Part shown: positions 62,642 to 64,000 of the stretch, in pieces
How positions within the stretch are numbered: position 1 is the first letter of the stretch
Layout of the letters: every line of letters starts with the position of its first letter
Assembly (NCBI GenBank): GCA_032250805.1
Contig: JAVVEM010000011.1
Coordinates: 16,235-80,234 of the forward strand
Reading direction: 5' to 3'
Source: B18-G4 sp032250805
GTDB lineage: Bacteria > Bacteroidota > Bacteroidia > Bacteroidales > B18-G4
DNA length: 64,000 nucleotides
Position numbers and translations under genes: made by a program
Notes under the pieces: generated by a model
What the model was told of the DNA's origin: nothing
The model's database searches: none
What the model saw: the letters and a program-made list of their open reading frames with translations, nothing else

Positions 62642-62667
62642 ATTTAATTGTTTACATACATTTTTAA

Positions 62668-63240
62668 TTATTCATTTAAATCTTTTATTTGGATAATATT
62701 ACCATCAGCATCCATTCGAATAATCTGTGACTTTAGCCCTTTTGAAACTTGAAATCTATAAATTTCAACCGGCCACATTGGAGATGCTAATTTTTCTTTT
62801 GTTGTTGATATTTTCCAATCCCTGTATTTTGAAGCTTTAAGCGCATCATGAATACCCATTGTCAGGCCTTTAATTTGGGTTCGTGTTTCATGCCAATATC
62901 CATAAATATTATAAATTGCCCGACTCAGTTCTCCTGGATTATCCATGAATTCAACCTCATAATAATTTGGTTTTTGATAGGTGTAAATAACAACAGTGCG
63001 CTGACCATACCATCCATAATACCAATCAGAACTATAATCATTTTGCCAGTATGTCAAGTGGGTTACATACCACCCTTTTAATAAAACATCCGGATATTGC
63101 TCTTTAAATGTACTTAAAACAATCCTGGGTATTGATTTTTCACTGGCAGGTTGTCTTTGAGCTATAACATTTTGAGCATATACAGTTATTGAAGAGGCAA
63201 TTAAGAGAAATGTTAGTAATGCAGTTATTGCTTTTCTCAT
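62668..63240 (-). CDS. Secreted PepSY-like protein
   Basis: 190 residues. Signal peptide ITALLTFLLIASSITVYA, cleaved before QNVIA. The mature part has VLSTFKEQYPDVLLKGWYVTHL and YYEVEFMDNPGELSRAIYN, resembling PepSY-like (beta-lactamase-inhibitor-like) Bacteroidota proteins. The central DWYYGWYGQRTVVIYTY adds an unusual aromatic stretch. It is 58 bp upstream of the other secreted protein, on the same strand. Role unknown. Confidence 0.65.
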   Translation of the reverse strand: MRKAITALLTFLLIASSITVYAQNVIAQRQPASEKSIPRIVLSTFKEQYPDVLLKGWYVTHLTYWQNDYSSDWYYGWYGQRTVVIYTYQKPNYYEVEFMDNPGELSRAIYNIYGYWHETRTQIKGLTMGIHDALKASKYRDWKISTTKEKLASPMWPVEIYRFQVSKGLKSQIIRMDADGNIIQIKDLNE

Positions 63241-63625
63241 TTTTATATTTTTTAAAGTTTTAAATTTTATCTTGTTTTGTCAAAATTGGATGGTACACTT
63301 TTTAGCATGAAGCAAAACACTGCGCTATATAAAGTTCCGCAATGAGGGCGAAGGCTGCCGGGCTTGCCCGGGCAGACTGTGAAGCCAGCAAGGGTGGGAC
63401 CAAATTGCGTTTTGCGATTTGGCCGGACACATTTTGATTCAATATCCAGCTAAAGCTGATTATTTGTATAAAGATACAAAAGTAATTTGGTTTAGCACGG
63501 TGTTCAGAGATATTTTTTTTGGATTTGTGCGGGGGATTAAAAAACCAGCGGCATGGCATATGCGGGCTGTGTGTGCCCTGCATGTGCATTCAGCGCACAC
63601 ACTTGTTGTAAGCTGTTGAAAAAAA
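63241..63625. other. Intergenic region with GC-rich hairpins, no gene supported
   Basis: Contains a near-perfect hairpin CTGCCGGGC-TT-GCCCGGGCAG (63354-63375), a stretch with TATATAAAGTTCCGCAATGA and AGTCTGCCCGGGC-type sequences common as Bacteroidota intergenic spacers, and the run up to the IS91 remnant. An overlapping minus-strand open frame of 95 codons is not convincing. Confidence 0.4.
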
Positions 63626-63835
63626 GTGGAAGGCCTGAGAGAAATCACCCCTTTAGACCAGAAGCTATCCAAAGAACTCTTTGCAAAACTCTGGGTGGTT
63701 TATTGCAAGCGTCCTTTTTTTGGTCCGGAACAGGTGGTGGAATACCTGGGAAGATACACCCACAAAATTACCATCAGATTTACCGGATCAGAAACATCGA
63801 CAATGACCAGGTCACTTTTACTGTAAAAGATTTTT
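63626..63835 (+). mobile_element. IS91-family transposase remnant
   Basis: GTG 63626 begins EGLREITPLDQKLSKELFAKLWVVYCKRPFF then GPEQVVEYLGRYTHKI, the core of Y1-type IS91 transposases. Near 63775 the frame shifts and the match continues as IRNIDNDQVTFTVKDF. No N-terminal zinc ribbon and no intact ends (ori/ter) are seen. It is a broken fragment of about 210 bp. Confidence 0.8.
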
Positions 63836-64000
63836 GGGCAATTGGTAACCATCATGGTATACGCACCAAGAGGACCGCCTGCTGCTGAGTGGTCACAAGG
63901 CTTTGCTTCTTTCTCATTTTCAAATTAAAACCTTAGGGTGAATGGGATTACTATGCCCATGATATAAAATCGAGCATGAAATAATCTTTAAAAACACATA

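Noticed and set aside
63302..63589. 95-codon minus-strand open frame at the right end
   Set aside because: It lies over GC-rich hairpin spacers and has no domain.

Overview
The window looks like a chromosome segment of a Bacteroidota (Bacteroidales/Marinilabiliales-like) bacterium. The evidence is a 287-residue primary sigma factor with no region 1.1; many -7 boxes of the TAnnTTTG type; a glycogen synthase-phosphorylase fusion typical of this phylum; Bacteroidota-style lipoproteins; a TamA/TamB-like pair; and the rpsO-pnp-rpoD gene order. I see no rRNA or tRNA genes and no CRISPR array. Genes cover almost all of bases 1-48,000. From about 48 kb on, density falls and decayed genes and repeats appear.

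Layout. (1) 1-8,558: a plus-strand alpha-glucan locus with the 3' end of a glycogen debranching enzyme, a GT4 glycosyltransferase, a GH57 alpha-glucanase, an SDR protein without the usual Tyr/Lys pair, and a 1,417-residue glycogen synthase plus alpha-glucan phosphorylase fusion. Together these can build, debranch and phosphorolyse glycogen. (2) 8,644-12,851: fabG, a large membrane protein with a vWA-like region, and a Ste24-like M48 protease. (3) 12,848-20,018: minus-strand ABC-2 exporter with a lipoprotein trypsin-like protease, slyD on the plus strand, then dnaA - LMW phosphatase - threonine dehydratase/serine racemase-like - RsmI-like methylase. (4) 20,403-24,585: a tight five-gene minus-strand operon (P-loop kinase, sucrose-phosphate-synthase-like GT4, XdhC-like, EamA transporter, YigZ), followed by prmC on the plus strand. 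(5) 25,689-33,222: a phosphate locus with a PiT permease carrying a PhoU-like tail, a porin, a beta-helix lipoprotein, a Na/Pi cotransporter with a PhoU-like tail, and polyphosphate kinase 2. A heptanucleotide tandem repeat abuts the PiT stop codon. (6) 33,268-42,773: a TPR membrane protein, galM, a second beta-helix lipoprotein, a small outer-membrane barrel, pepD, an SDR-DUF2867 protein, a metallo-beta-lactamase-like protein with an internal deletion, and rpe. (7) 42,806-46,397: rpsO-pnp-rpoD with hairpin terminators.

(8) 46,574-64,000 is the accessory part. It holds an unknown 542-residue protein, a DUF2254 gene broken by one in-frame stop, a YtxH/holin-like/74-residue envelope cluster, a PAP2 protein, a TamA-TamB-like pair and an HPF-type ribosome factor. 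Among these lie remnants: a second DUF2254 fragment, an alpha/beta-hydrolase wreck, a 5'-truncated Lcl/DUF1566-type tail, an IS91-type transposase fragment, a secreted protein whose ATG is out of frame across an A-tract, and two copies of a roughly 200-bp intergenic repeat 8.4 kb apart.

I did not find a clearly new multi-gene system. The best leads are the repeat family and decayed genes after 48 kb, the phosphate/polyphosphate locus with its beta-helix lipoprotein, the five-gene glycosyltransferase operon, and the SDR and metallo-beta-lactamase proteins with missing catalytic motifs.
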